Origin: Hyparrhenia diplandra
Taxonomy: Eukaryota; Streptophyta; Magnoliopsida; Poales; Poaceae
Length of the DNA stretch: 64,000 nucleotides
Assembly (NCBI GenBank): GCA_015847255.1
Contig: JADLZK010002840.1
Span: 119,538-183,537, forward strand
Reading direction: 5' to 3'
This document shows, one piece after another, positions 9,640-21,157 of this stretch. Each line of letters begins with the position of its first letter. Position 1 is the first letter of the stretch. The notes below the pieces were generated by a model. That model ran no database searches. It had not been told where the DNA came from and saw only the letters and a list, made by a program, of their open reading frames with translations. A program made the position numbers and the translations under genes.

Positions 9640-12560
9640 GAAAAAAAAGTTTACAATGTTGGGCTGAGAAGTCCATAACTGCGTCTAAAATTGGGCTTAA
9701 GGACTGGGCGTCTCATATCGCAGCCAAATCAATACTCGGGCTAATCTGGTGTTTTTTCGATGGGTTGAAAAACCCCTAGTTCATAGGCTGAAAAAGATTT
9801 CAATCCTCGGGCTGTCATAATAGAATCAAGACGTTTCTTGGGGCTTTACATGATGAACCATAAATGGAAGGCCCTTATACGGTGCCATTTGAATTTACTA
9901 CTATACGATAAATATAAAAAAATAAATTATGAATACAGGAAAATATCACACTTTAGATGGAAAGTTATAAATGGAAGTCCTTTGTAACTGCACTGCAAAC
10001 ACAAACACACGTACTACCACGGTACGAGCTAGCTCGCAAAGGACATATATTGGACCGCAATGCAACGGCCGGTGGTACTGTCATGCGATGCGACCAACTA
10101 CGCAGCGCGCAAGGACGGATGCATGCACGTACTATGTAAAGTAGGAGTACCACGTACTCTATATACGATCATCGAGTAGTACGTGCGTGCGGACCACTTG
10201 CCGTACCGTGTCACGACACGCAAAGCACACGCACATTTAGTGTAGTGTGTGTACTGTAGACATGCAGTGCCAGCGAGTCCTGCAGTGGTTGGACGGATCG
10301 GAGGACCTACTAGGCGCTAACGTGGCTTGGCAGTGTACACGAGAGGTAGGCTACGTACACAACACAGGGAGGCAAGCCAACAACTTATCTGAGCGACGAA
10401 CGATGGAACGATCGAACAGCTCATTTCGCAGGGACGGAAGGATGAATAGTCGATCTGGCTTTAATCCGCAAATAAATTAAACTCGCTTTTCGTCTTCTTT
10501 TAATTAAGCCGGCCACCAAAAGCAAGTCCTGCCAAGTACGTAAACGTACAATAATAGGCTAGTAATAAAGTATCAATCAACCCATATATTACTGTACTAC
10601 AAACAAAGGTAAGCGTAAATACTTACCTAGCTCCAGCACGCATCAGTGCATCATGCTTGAGAATAATTGACAAGACCCGACGGCCGGCCGGCCTGGTCGT
10701 CCGGGCGCACGGCGGTGGTCGCAGTCGCAGGATGACGACGACCAGGCGTGCTCGCTCGCAGTACGTGATCTGGTGGCCGCTGGGGGCCCCGCGCGCGCGG
10801 CCGTCCGGCCGGCCCCCGGCCCGCCCGCATTAATAACCAACGCGGGCCGAAGAGTTCCGGGCGAGCGCGGACCATCGAACCCGATCCCGGCACGGCACGG
10901 CATGGCGACGCGCGGTCGCGGTCGCGGTCGCGGCAGCGTTTGTTGACCCATGGCGCCACCACTCTGCTGCTGTTGGTTCCAGTTCCACGACGCCGGTTGA
11001 TTGTATTGTATTGTACAGTACAATTTGTACTGTATAATATTCGGCGTGTGCAAAATCGCGCTTGGATATTTTTACGCTACTACTACTACTGTAGTACATT
11101 GACGCCGGGGTCGGGAAGCGTGGTCGTACATGGATGTCTACGGCTCATACGATACGACCGCGGTGCGGTGCCCACGCCACCACACGCTGCACACCAACAC
11201 CACGAGTCTCGGATTCCTCCCGGTGTAAACGTTGCTCCGGGCCGGACCTGCTGTACGTGCATAGGGCGGCAGCAGCCTGCAGGCTGTGGGGGGCCGCTTT
11301 CGCCGGTGTGCGCAGAGAGCACGACAAGATATGGGGCGGCTCACATGCCAGGCCGTGGACGATATGTCGATACGCCGTGTACAGTAATATCGTACCGCAA
11401 TAACACATACATAAAGTATAGATACAGGCGCGTACGCCACGCGTACGTATTCATCATGCGCGCGGGTAGGCACGCGCGGTCTGCCGCCGGCGCGCCGGAG
11501 CTAGCTAGCACTGTACACGGCGCGCCGCTCCGCTCCGATCGGGCGCCACGCCACGGTCCTTTTCCTCTTCATTCAGGGCCAGACATCGCAGGGTGCACGC
11601 ACGCCATATGCCGGCGCCTGGGCGTCGTCGGCAGGCGCGCACACCACGGGCACCGCGCGATCCAGCCCACTGTGCCCGCCCGGCTGCGGCAACCAACCAA
11701 TCGCCCAGCACCACACAGACACACGCAACCACCCCGCGCGCGCCGGCATGCAGTCGGCACAGACGCTGATCCTGATCCCGGCGGTTTCCACCACCTCCTG
11801 TCTTGGTCACAAACGGCATCACGACGGACGAGCCACCTTTACACGGTTCTGCTCCCGTTCGCGTTCGTCCATGGCCGTCCGGCGCTCTACTTTCCCGACG
11901 ACCGATGACAGACCGCCCGCCTGGCCGGTCAGTCGACGTCGATGGAGCTGCGGCAACCACCGCGTGCGTGCATTGCGTACGTCGCCGGACAAGGACACGG
12001 CACCGTGGGCGGCTCGCCGATAACTCGCCAACTAACCGCGCCATCATGGCTACACTACACTGCACGTCTGCACCTATCAGGAGTCGGTTTCTGTCTATAC
12101 CTCTACTTATAACAGCTACCATACACACCCCAACAACGTTTGACTTTCGTTTTCGTTGCCCATGACGACCTAACCCAGCTCAACGGCTAACAAAGAACCT
12201 GCTGAGTGGTGACTGAGTGATGATGATGATCTCATGACTCCCTGATTGTACTATAATATTAATATATTCTTATCATTAAGACGTACTGCTGCTGGTCGAA
12301 TAAATGGCAGAGAAAGAGAAATTCACCACCGGCACGGCCCTCCCTAAAATTCAGACCAACGTCAGATAAAAACCGATCGGATGGTAAAAAAAATTGTGCG
12401 TGTTGGTTAAAACAACACGATTCGTGTTATATATGCGGAGGTATCAGCTGAACCGAACGATTGTCGACATCCCTTGAGATTTTTTTGCCTTGTGATGAAC
12501 TGCGACTGCGAGGTGGCCCCCACTCGCAGGCTGTACGTCTTTGTTTTGCCCACTGCCACC
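9640..12560. other. Intergenic DNA upstream of the wax gene
   Basis: 10.6-12.1 kb is locally GC-rich and gives open frames on both strands (up to 322 codons), but none resembles a known protein and all overlap one another. I treat these as composition artefacts. The last few hundred bases are the likely promoter of the CER3-like gene. Confidence 0.5.
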
Positions 12561-12571
12561 ACCCTCCCCTC

Positions 12572-12582
12572 TGCTTATAAGT
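12572..12582 (+). promoter_or_regulatory. Candidate TATA box of the CER3/GL1-like gene
   Basis: CTTATAAGTAGG lies about 210 bases before the start codon at 12786. A purine-rich leader follows from about 12600. The spacing fits a plant core promoter. Confidence 0.45.
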
Positions 12583-12785
12583 AGGCAGTGTGGCGTCTGG
12601 CCGGGGGCACGCAGCACGCAGAGGAGAGACGACGGAGAACACAGCGGCCAAACACAACTACACTACACATACACATAGGAGTACGTCTCTGTTTCTCTCT
12701 CCCGGCCGGCCGGCTGGCGTCCTCCAGTACTATACACAGTGCACCGTGTTGCCTCTTTCGTCTCTAAAGGCCAGAGCCAGAATCC

Positions 12786-15700
12786 ATGGCTGCTCCCCTC
12801 CTCTCTTCCTGGCCATGGACAAGCCTCGGCGATTACAAGGCAACCACACACTCTACTCCACTCCTCGCTCCTTCCTTTCACTTTTGTGCATTCATGTCCA
12901 TGCATAAACGCAAATCGATCTATATATTTGCAATGGAATCCTGTGTGTTTCGATCGATCTACAGTTGTTCCTTATTTGTTGACATCCATGTTTGTGCATA
13001 TGTACATATATATATCTGCAGTACGCGCTGCTGGGGCCTTTGGTGTGGAAGGTGGTGCAAGAATGGCGGGAGCAAGGGGGGGCCCTGCCGCTGGCGCTTG
13101 GCTCCTGGTGGCTGCACCTGCTGCTGCTGTTCGTGGTGCGGGGACTCACCTACCAGTTCTGGTTCAGCTACGGCAACATGCTCTTCTTCACCCGCCGCCG
13201 CCGCGTCGTCGCCGACGGCGTCGACTTCCGCCAGATCGACGCCGAGTGGGACTGGTGAGTACTAGACTTCTAGTGCACCCGTTTACCTTCAGAGACGTGT
13301 GCAGCTGGCTGCATGGGCATCTTGAGTCTTTGCGGCACCAAACAGCTTTGTTGTTTGTTGTTGGAGGCTGGCCGGAGTCATCCAAAATGCGTGGATGGGT
13401 CACACTTTGTATTGATGGCAACGATTGCGGCTATACCAGTTGAGCTTGTAGTAGCTCTAGCTTCTACGACTCTAGTAGCTCAGTTTTCACAGTTTGATTT
13501 TTGCAGTTGATGAGCTTGTAGTAGCTCTAGCTTCTACAAAGAGTTTGAATGCCCCCAAAATATCTTCTTTTTCTACAAGTGCACCTTCTCTCCTCATTTT
13601 CATCTCACCATGTTTAGATTATTTTTTTTTTTACTGTGGCAGTACTTGCTCTATAATCAAAGCTGTCTGCTGACTCTTGCATATCATTGGTTGGTGTAAT
13701 TCTTTATCCAGAGGGGCACTGTAACTCGGTAACTCTTGTGAGACGTGTCAGTGACTGTGTCTGACCGTGTGGCCCCCACCTCTCCGCAGGGACAACTTTC
13801 TGGTGCTGCAAACGCTGATCGGGGCCACGGTCGTCAACAGCCCACTGCTCCCGGGCCTGCGGCAGCTCTGCCTGTGGGACCTCCGCGGGTGGGCCGTGGC
13901 CCTGCTGCTGCATGTGGGCTTCTCAGAGCCGGTCTTCTACCTGGCCCACCGGGCCCTCCACCGCGCCCCGCTCTTCGCCCGCTACCACGCCGCGCACCAC
14001 TCCTCCGGCGTCGCCACCCAGGCGCTGACAGGTGGGTCCGTGCGGCGATCTTATACTACGTCCTACTACTCCTCGTCATTATGATGATCATCAGTACAGT
14101 ATTAATGGGAGTATAATACGTACTTGCAGCCGGGTTCGGGACGCCGCTGGAGGTCCTGCTGCTGACGCTGGTGATGGGGGTCCCACTGGCAGGGGCCTTC
14201 CTGATGGGCGCCGGGTCCCTAGGCCTGGTCTATGTGCACGCCCTCGCGTTCGACTACCTCCGCGCCATGGGCTACAGCAACGTCGAGGTCGTGTCGCCCA
14301 GGGTCTTCGAAGCCTTCCCGCTGCTCAGATACATCCTCTACACACCTTCGTGAGTACACTAGCCTTCTTCCAAACAAAATATAATATTAAGTTTAGATTA
14401 AAATTAAGCTTTTTTATTCAACTAAATTTAGAGAATTTTTTAAATTAATTCCTTGTACGTATGGCAACCAACCACCAGATACCTGAGCCTGCACCACCGC
14501 GAGCGTCGCGGCAACTTCTGCCTGTTCATGCCGGCGCTGGACTGGCTGGGCGGGACGATGGACGAGCGGTCGTGGTCGCTGCAGCGGGCGGCGTACGACG
14601 GCGACGGCGCCGGCGCGCTGGGGACGCCGGGGTTCGTGTTCCTGGCGCATGTGGTGGACATCATGTCGTCGATGCACGTGCCGTTCGCGCTCCGGTCGCT
14701 GAGCGCCAAGCCGTTCGCCAACCATTTCTGCCTCCTCCCGTTCTGGCCGCTCGCATTCAGCTTCATGCTCCTCATGTGGTGCTGCTCCAAGACCTTCGTC
14801 GTCAGCTTCTATTGCCTTCGTGGACAGCTCCACCAGACCTGGTCCGTGCCTCGCTATGGCTTCCAGGTACGATCGATCGAGTACGCCGGTGTGCTTGCTT
14901 TGCGCATTCCTTCGTCGGCCTGCTCCCATCCGGATGCGTTGTCCGGCTGATGGTTTCTACGGCTAATAAGGCGACTGATACTATTACGCGTGTCCATTGA
15001 TTGAGAATTGAATGTGGGTGTGGATGTGGATGTGTTTGTGCAGTACTTCTTACCGGCGGCGAAGAAGGGCATCAACCAGCAGATCGAGCTGGCGATCCTG
15101 CGAGCCGACAGGATGGGCGTCAAGGTGCTGAGCCTCGCCGCACTCAACAAGGTCAGCCGTCCAGCTCAGCTAGCTCCTTATTACTAGCTTAATAGCTCTC
15201 GTTATTATTAGTACAGGATGGACCGAACCCATGCGTAATCACGCATACAGTATACGAGTACAGTACTACGTGTAGTATGACGTAGCGTAGCTGTGTGTCC
15301 CATCTGCCGGCTCGGTTTTTCGTCGCGCTTTGATTGATCATGCGACGCGACGACGCGCGCGATGACGATGACCCGGCCTTCACTCTGTCTGTCGTGTCGC
15401 CCATCACGTGTCGTTGGGCCGTAGTGTCAAGCAGTACAATACAGTACGTATATACAGTACTGGATGCAGCGATCACTCGACTGGTCCATCCATCCAACCA
15501 ACCAACCTCGCTCGACGGGGATGCATCATGCATGTGGACGCATTGAATTGAAGGGCCGCCGTCCGGCGACCCGTCCGGCGACTACACCCATGGCCGTATG
15601 TATGGGACAGGTGTGTGTGTGCGCGCGTGGAGGAGGAGAGGGTGGCCATGGTGCAGGCAACAGCTAGCCCCACCCCAATTGATGGCGGCGACGATGGAGA

Positions 15701-17003
15701 CCTCGGCGAGAAGGGCGTGCGTCAATGATACTACTATTGATGATGAGATCTCGGCGAGGCGGCGAATGAGCCTGCCGCCGCGCCGCCGCGCCCCGGCGGC
15801 CCGCGGTCCTTGTCGCGCACCGGCACCAGTGCGGCCAGATCGCGGGGCGGGCGGCGCGCGTGGCAGTGGCAGGCACCAGTGCGGCCGTGGGTCATGCGTG
15901 CCTCCTCGAGACCGTGACCGTGATGGGTCGTTCTCGTTCAGGCATGGGAATCCTGCATGGCGGTCCTGCCTGCCGCTTGCCCTGCTCCAATCAGTGGGAG
16001 TGGCGGGGTGCCGCGTGTGCGCCGAGCCGTAGATCCATCCATGCACGCCAATCAGACGGGTGTCGTGGACACAAGTGTACAGTAGAGATGGTACGGGGCG
16101 TGCAGGCCCGGCTGCAGGCATGCCTGCCACTCGGTGTGTCTTCTCTGCTCTGGGACGAATTCGGAATCCAATTGTACTGCAGCGTGCCGCATTTTTAACC
16201 CGGTAATTTTGACTTTGTACTGTGTCGATCTGTTTGTCTGTGTGCATCGATATCATCTTCAGAACGAGGCGCTCAACGGTGGCGGCACCCTGTTCGTGAA
16301 CAAGCACCCGGACCTGCGCGTGAGGGTGGTGCACGGCAACACGCTGACGGCGGCCGTGATCCTGAACGAGATCCCCAGCAACGTCAAGGAGGTGTTCATG
16401 ACCGGCGCCACCTCCAAGCTCGGCAGAGCCATCGCTCTCTATCTCTGCAGAAAGAAGATCAGAGTCCTGGTAATATACACATACAGCACCACGTGTACTA
16501 GAACACATTCAGCATCCATCTTATCACATGCGTTTTGAACTGGTAACCTCTCTCGACCTCAGATGTTCACCATGTCATCGGAGAGGTTCGTGAAGATCCA
16601 GAGGGAGGCGCCAGCGGAGTACCAGCAGTACCTGGTGCAGGTGACCAAGTACACGGCGGCACAGAGCTGCAAGACGTGGATCGTGGGCAAATGGCTGTCG
16701 CCGCGTGAGCAGCGGTGGGCGCCGCCAGGGACGCACTTCCACCAGTTCGTGGTGCCGCCCATCATCGGCTTCCGCAGGGACTGCGTCTACGGCAAGCTCG
16801 CCGCCATGAGGCTCCCCAAGGACGTGCAGGGCCTCGGGTCCTGCGAGTACACCATGGAGCGCGGGGTCGTGCACGCCTGCCACGCCGGCGGCGTCGTCCA
16901 CTTCCTCGAAGGGTGGCAACACCATGAGGTCGGCGCCATTGATGTCGACCGCATCGATGTCGTCTGGAACGCTGCGCTCAAGCATGGGCTGACGCCGGTG
17001 TGA
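12786..17003 (+). CDS. GL1: CER3/WAX2/GLOSSY1-like very-long-chain alkane/wax biosynthesis protein
   Basis: Eight exons rebuild an uninterrupted 630-residue protein: 12786-12839, 13022-13254, 13790-14031, 14130-14349, 14479-14866, 15044-15151, 16263-16469, 16563-17003. It is an ER-membrane protein. Hydrophobic segments precede a fatty-acid-hydroxylase-type His region: HRALH at residues 149-153 and HAAHH at 162-166. The third box reads YLSLHH at 251-256, so it lacks its first His. The C-terminal WAX2 domain follows, including ALNGGGTLFV and FMTGATSKLGRAIALYLCR. The order and length match Arabidopsis CER3/WAX2, maize glossy1 and rice GL1-1. This family works with CER1 to make cuticular alkanes from very-long-chain acyl precursors. 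All introns have GT-AG ends except the first, which has a GC donor (AAG|GCAACC). Intron 6 is long (1.1 kb) and GC-rich. CER1-type paralogs are less likely given the start and the degenerate third His box. Confidence 0.93.
15152..16262 (+). other. Long intron 6 of the CER3/GL1-like gene
   Basis: The intron is 1.1 kb with a GC-rich core at about 15,540-16,030. That core gives long open frames on both strands (up to 308 codons) without similarity to anything I recognise. No transposon ends were found. Confidence 0.6.
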
Positions 17004-17800
17004 TCTCAGTGGCTACTACCCTGGTGGCCTGGCTATTCTTGTTGTACTCTCCAATGGTAATTGGGACGACGACGCCACAAATGTACACGCGCGCGTTTGC
17101 ATCCACGATCGATCTGAGCGGCAGGATCGATCGCGACGGGCTATTATTATTTATAAATTTATAAAATTCAACGTGGCAAATGGGTCTCTTTTTTCCGTGT
17201 CAAATTAACACTGATGTAGGATGGCCGATCGACGCGATTGTCACGTGATCGATCGCTGACTTCGTTGGGCGCAGTGGCGCGCCGCGTGTGTATATATATG
17301 CTGCTGCTGCTGCTGCCGGGTTGTGTTGCAGTGCCGCCTTTCAACATCGAAACTTCAATCGAAACCCACACGACTCGTGCGTGCGCCCTGCCCAATTCAC
17401 CGGGAGATACGCGTAATATGGGCTATGTTTTGATGTGCTAAATTGGGGACTACATTTTTTCCTCAAAAAACATCGGGACTGCCGTTTATTCCAACTACCA
17501 GTGATATACACATCCGAATCCGAACAACAATGATGGCATGGCATCACAACTGTTCCTTTTTTTCACTCAGTTTTTCCCTCAAATACGCAAAAAAAAAAAA
17601 TGCGCTTCATTATACCCCTCAAATACGAAATAAAGCCATTATATTTTGAAAGAACACTTTTGTGGAGAGGGACCTAAAAGCCAGCACAGCCCATAACCAA
17701 TATGCCAGCAAAGCCTCGGTCTCTCGGCAATGCCGGCCCAAACCACACGTTTCCCATTTCCTCGCGAGAATGCTCAAACGCAAAAGAAATGACAAAAAAA
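17004..17800. other. 3' flank of wax gene
   Basis: Probable 3' untranslated region, then AT-rich spacer with a short GCT repeat near 17,300. No gene seen. Confidence 0.5.
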
Positions 17801-17801
17801 T

Positions 17802-17874
17802 TTCCGTTGCCGGGACTCGAACCCGGGTCTCTCGGGTGAGAGCCGAGTATCCTAACCAGCTAGACTACAACGGA
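17802..17874 (-). tRNA. tRNA-Glu (anticodon CTC)
   Basis: On the minus strand a full cloverleaf of 73 bases is readable. The acceptor arm is TCCGTTG paired with CAACGGA, followed by discriminator A. The D-arm is AGTCTAGCTGGTTAGGAT. The anticodon arm is CTCGG-CTCTCAC-CCGAG with anticodon CTC. The T-arm is CCCGGGTTCGAGTCCCGG. There is no intron and the CCA is not encoded, as normal for plant nuclear tRNAs. A and B boxes are intact, so it should be transcribed by RNA polymerase III and read GAG codons. Confidence 0.95.
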
Positions 17875-20850
17875 AGCTGATGTTCACAGTTTCTGAATAC
17901 TTTAAAACTCCTAACAACAGACGTACATTAATAATGGACAAATGAGTCTCCCTTACAACAGAAAAGAAGGTTGGACATTTTGTCAAAAAAAGGTAGGATA
18001 AATTTTTCGTATATAGAACACATATTCAGATATTATATATGTCACGAGCTTGTCTTTTTATATATATAAAATAAATATTTTGGCCCCTACAAGAGTCTAC
18101 GCACAACCATCGATTGTTATAACATTGTAGCCTTTATCTAGAAAAATAAAAAAAAATGAAGTAAAAAAAAAAGGGTTACAAAACAAAAGAGACGTTCAAA
18201 AGACCAACTAAACTTCAAGCCTAAAAGAAAACATTTCACTCATACTTGGCGAAGATATCCAACATTATTGTTTAAAAAACAACAACAAGAAGAAGCCCAC
18301 TTCATTATCATTACAACACTTTTGTTTTGTATTTAGGACAAAAAAATAAACGATCCAATATGAAGCTTCGACCCTAAACATACAACACTCACTTCCACCC
18401 AATATGAAGTCAGTACAAATGCAACGTTCACCACTAGTTCATTCCACTTAGTTAGTTTGTTCGTGACCAAAACTATACCGAAGCGTTATTTAAAGGTACA
18501 CTACTAAAGACTTGAGAAATGACTGCATGTTTCTTTTCTCGGCATTGTTACGCATAAAAATGGAAATTGTTGTTTTAATGTGCAAGCACCTAACCATTTA
18601 TCTAGCTTAAAAACGCGTGTAAAAGAAACGATTATGAAGAAGAAAAGTAGCTAGATAGATCTAACAAACGTTCTTTTTACCTTTCGTAAGGTTGAACCAA
18701 ACATAAGAATCTCCCCGGTTTTCAATACATGCGTGTTTGGAAGGGTCCCATGGCTAGCCGGAGTTCGGCTTCTTGTGTACACCCTCATGTGTTTGATTCT
18801 CGGCCCGATCAAGCCTGGTTGCATTGGAATGATGTTTGGTTCTCGGCCGGATGGATCCGGTAACCTTTCAATAGAGTTCGGGTAGCCTTATCACCATGCT
18901 TTCACCTTTCTCACATTTCATCGAGTGCCTTATTGGCAAGCCTCGTCGTTGAGAGAGAAGAATGGAGGAGACGGAGAGGAAAGGGTCAGTAGGGGAAGGC
19001 GCGAAGCCGCCGGTGGCGGTCGCGCCTGATCTCGGGGCATGTCGGCCCAATGGCATTGTCCCCCGTGAGGCGGCATTGGCTCCAAAGAGTGGTGCCCTGT
19101 CTCCTTCGTGAGACCCGGTGGAATCCGGCCCGAGGACCGCAGGACGGCGTTCCTTGGAAGGAGCATCAATCACACCCGCCGCTCCTCATCCACGCCGGCG
19201 CGTAAAGGGTGAGGGAGATGGAGAAGCGGCGCGACAACGCCTTCGTAACATGGGCAGGTGCGTCGAGCGTAGCAGCCACCAATCGGCACATCACCATGTT
19301 CAGGTGCAGTGCCTTCCCCGGCAAGAGGAGGAGCAAGACAAGGAGAAAAGGGGATGCGGAGTCGACGCCCCATTGGCGGTGACATTTGCCTCGATGGCGG
19401 CGGTGGCGGCCATCTTCATCATCTTCGGCATCGCGCCGTGCTCACGGGAACCCGGGACAAGGGCCGACCTTCTTCGTCACCATCGAAGAACGCCAGGACA
19501 GGGTCCGGCTCCACTTTGTGTTCACAGGCGCGGGGCGCCACGGCGGCGGCGGCGGCATGCAACGCGACGAGGAAGAACAGGTGATGTCGCGGTGGGTGAG
19601 AGAGGAGGAGCTGGGAGGTGAGGCCATCTCGCCCACGAGAGCCACCTGCGCTCCACTCGACCCGGGATTATTTGCTACGGCCATTTCCGTTTTAAGTTCC
19701 ATGCGCACGGACTCTAAAGCATGAGACGGTTGCATCAAACACGAGCAGGTGCAGCTGGGGTGCTCGGGCGAGGCTCTGGCTCTAGCAAACACGCCCACGG
19801 TTAACCAATAGTTTTGTCTTATTTTTTCACGATCAGGTCTTTTACCCACCAATAAATTTGAAAAGACTATATGCTTACCAAACATTCATTTTGTAATCCA
19901 AGGTTTAGAATTCTAAGACTTGATCTTCAGGCAGACATAAAATCGTACTGTACAAGTGTTCAATTAAGAGACAGGAGGAAACGGTCATGAGCGGATGTAA
20001 AATGCGGAGAGAACTCGGGGCGTACTGTTTTGCATCTTTCTCGTGCCTTTGGTACAGTACACAGGCCTACATGGTATGCATTGTAACCTACGGTTGCGCA
20101 TCACATGGTTCTCGGCAGGGCTCACATTTCTCTCTACCAGCCGACCGTACTGTCCATTGCATCACGCGCCGGGATTTGAGATCTCACTCACATTAATTCA
20201 TCCCTTGTGATCGGCCGGTGATCGAGCAAATCAAACTGTACTGATGCAGAGCATTGACACCGCGTTCAGTTCCTTGATATTTTTCTCAATGCGTTGAATC
20301 GCATCACACAGGACACCAGAGAATTAGCTACTGTCCAACTCACTGTTATTTCTCCCGTGTCATGACCGACGTGAGTGCTTATATGGTGCAGCGTACGTGT
20401 ACGTACTTGGACCTGATACAATGGTTAATAGCGTGATTAATGGTGACTAGGTAGTCCAATACTACGATTTGTTACTTTATTTACGCGGGCCGGCCGGACG
20501 AACCCAATCAATCTTCGTATTCTGGAGTCCAGGTCCAACGCTCACGCGTAACAGCTCCGCTCGGCGCACAGGTCTCCGGACCGGGAGAGACCGAGAGAGG
20601 CCAGGGAAGGAAAACAGCAGGGCGATCTGGACTGTACCTGCTTCCCTGTTGCATGCGCTCTCCACCGTGATCGCGATCTCCTTTTGATCGATCATTTTGC
20701 CGGGGCACGGGCCGCCCGGCCGGATCACAGAGCCACGGGATATGTTTCTCCTCCAACTCCAAGATGCCGATGCCGAGCCGTCGTTACCAGAACGAGGACC
20801 CGATCGTTCGCAATCCAACAGAAAGCCCCCGGCGCCCGGGCCGATACGTA
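17875..20850. other. Intergenic DNA with a GC-rich island
   Basis: 17.9-18.7 kb is AT-rich. 18.9-19.7 kb is GC-rich and has overlapping open frames on both strands (the longest is 167 codons from 19118), but I recognise no protein. Sequence around 18,731-18,890 begins GTGTTTGGAAGGG and has a repeated TTTGGTTCTCGGCC-like phrase, which hints at a degraded MITE. Nothing firm. Confidence 0.4.
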
Positions 20851-20858
20851 TACGACGA

Positions 20859-20866
20859 TATAAATA
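20859..20866 (+). promoter_or_regulatory. Candidate TATA box (TATAAATA) of the kinase gene
   Basis: A canonical TATAAATA lies about 300 bases before the kinase start codon at 21158, followed by a C-rich leader. It is well placed for a core promoter, so the locus probably retained its promoter even though the coding frame is broken downstream. Confidence 0.55.
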
Positions 20867-21157
20867 TCGCGCTCCCCCGCAACGGCCACCGCTTCCTCGT
20901 CGTCCTCCTCGTTTCGCTCACGGGAAAGCACGCACGCGCGCACGCGGTCCTCGCCCGATCGATCCCCCACCGCCTAAAGCCTCGCGGCCGGATCCACCCT
21001 GCCTGCCTATAGATCCCTCCCTCGCCACCGGGCGCTTCCCCTCGTTCATCACCGCATCGTCGCGCGCCCAGCCAAAGCTGCGCCGCCAATCGTGCGTGCC
21101 ATCCACGGATCGATCCATTTGTTCCATTTCGGCTGGGGCCTTAGGAGGGAGGGGAAT

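Noticed and set aside
10940..12128. Long open frames on both strands (322 and 207 codons)
   Set aside because: They overlap antisense, are low in recognisable motifs and rich in Arg/Pro/His runs typical of GC-rich DNA. No splice or start context.
15582..16508. 308-codon minus-strand frame
   Set aside because: It lies across intron 6 and exon 7 of the wax gene on the opposite strand and is explained by GC bias.
18868..19724. Cluster of open frames on both strands in a GC-rich island
   Set aside because: No similarity recognised, and the frames contradict each other. It could be a captured fragment, but I cannot support a specific origin.
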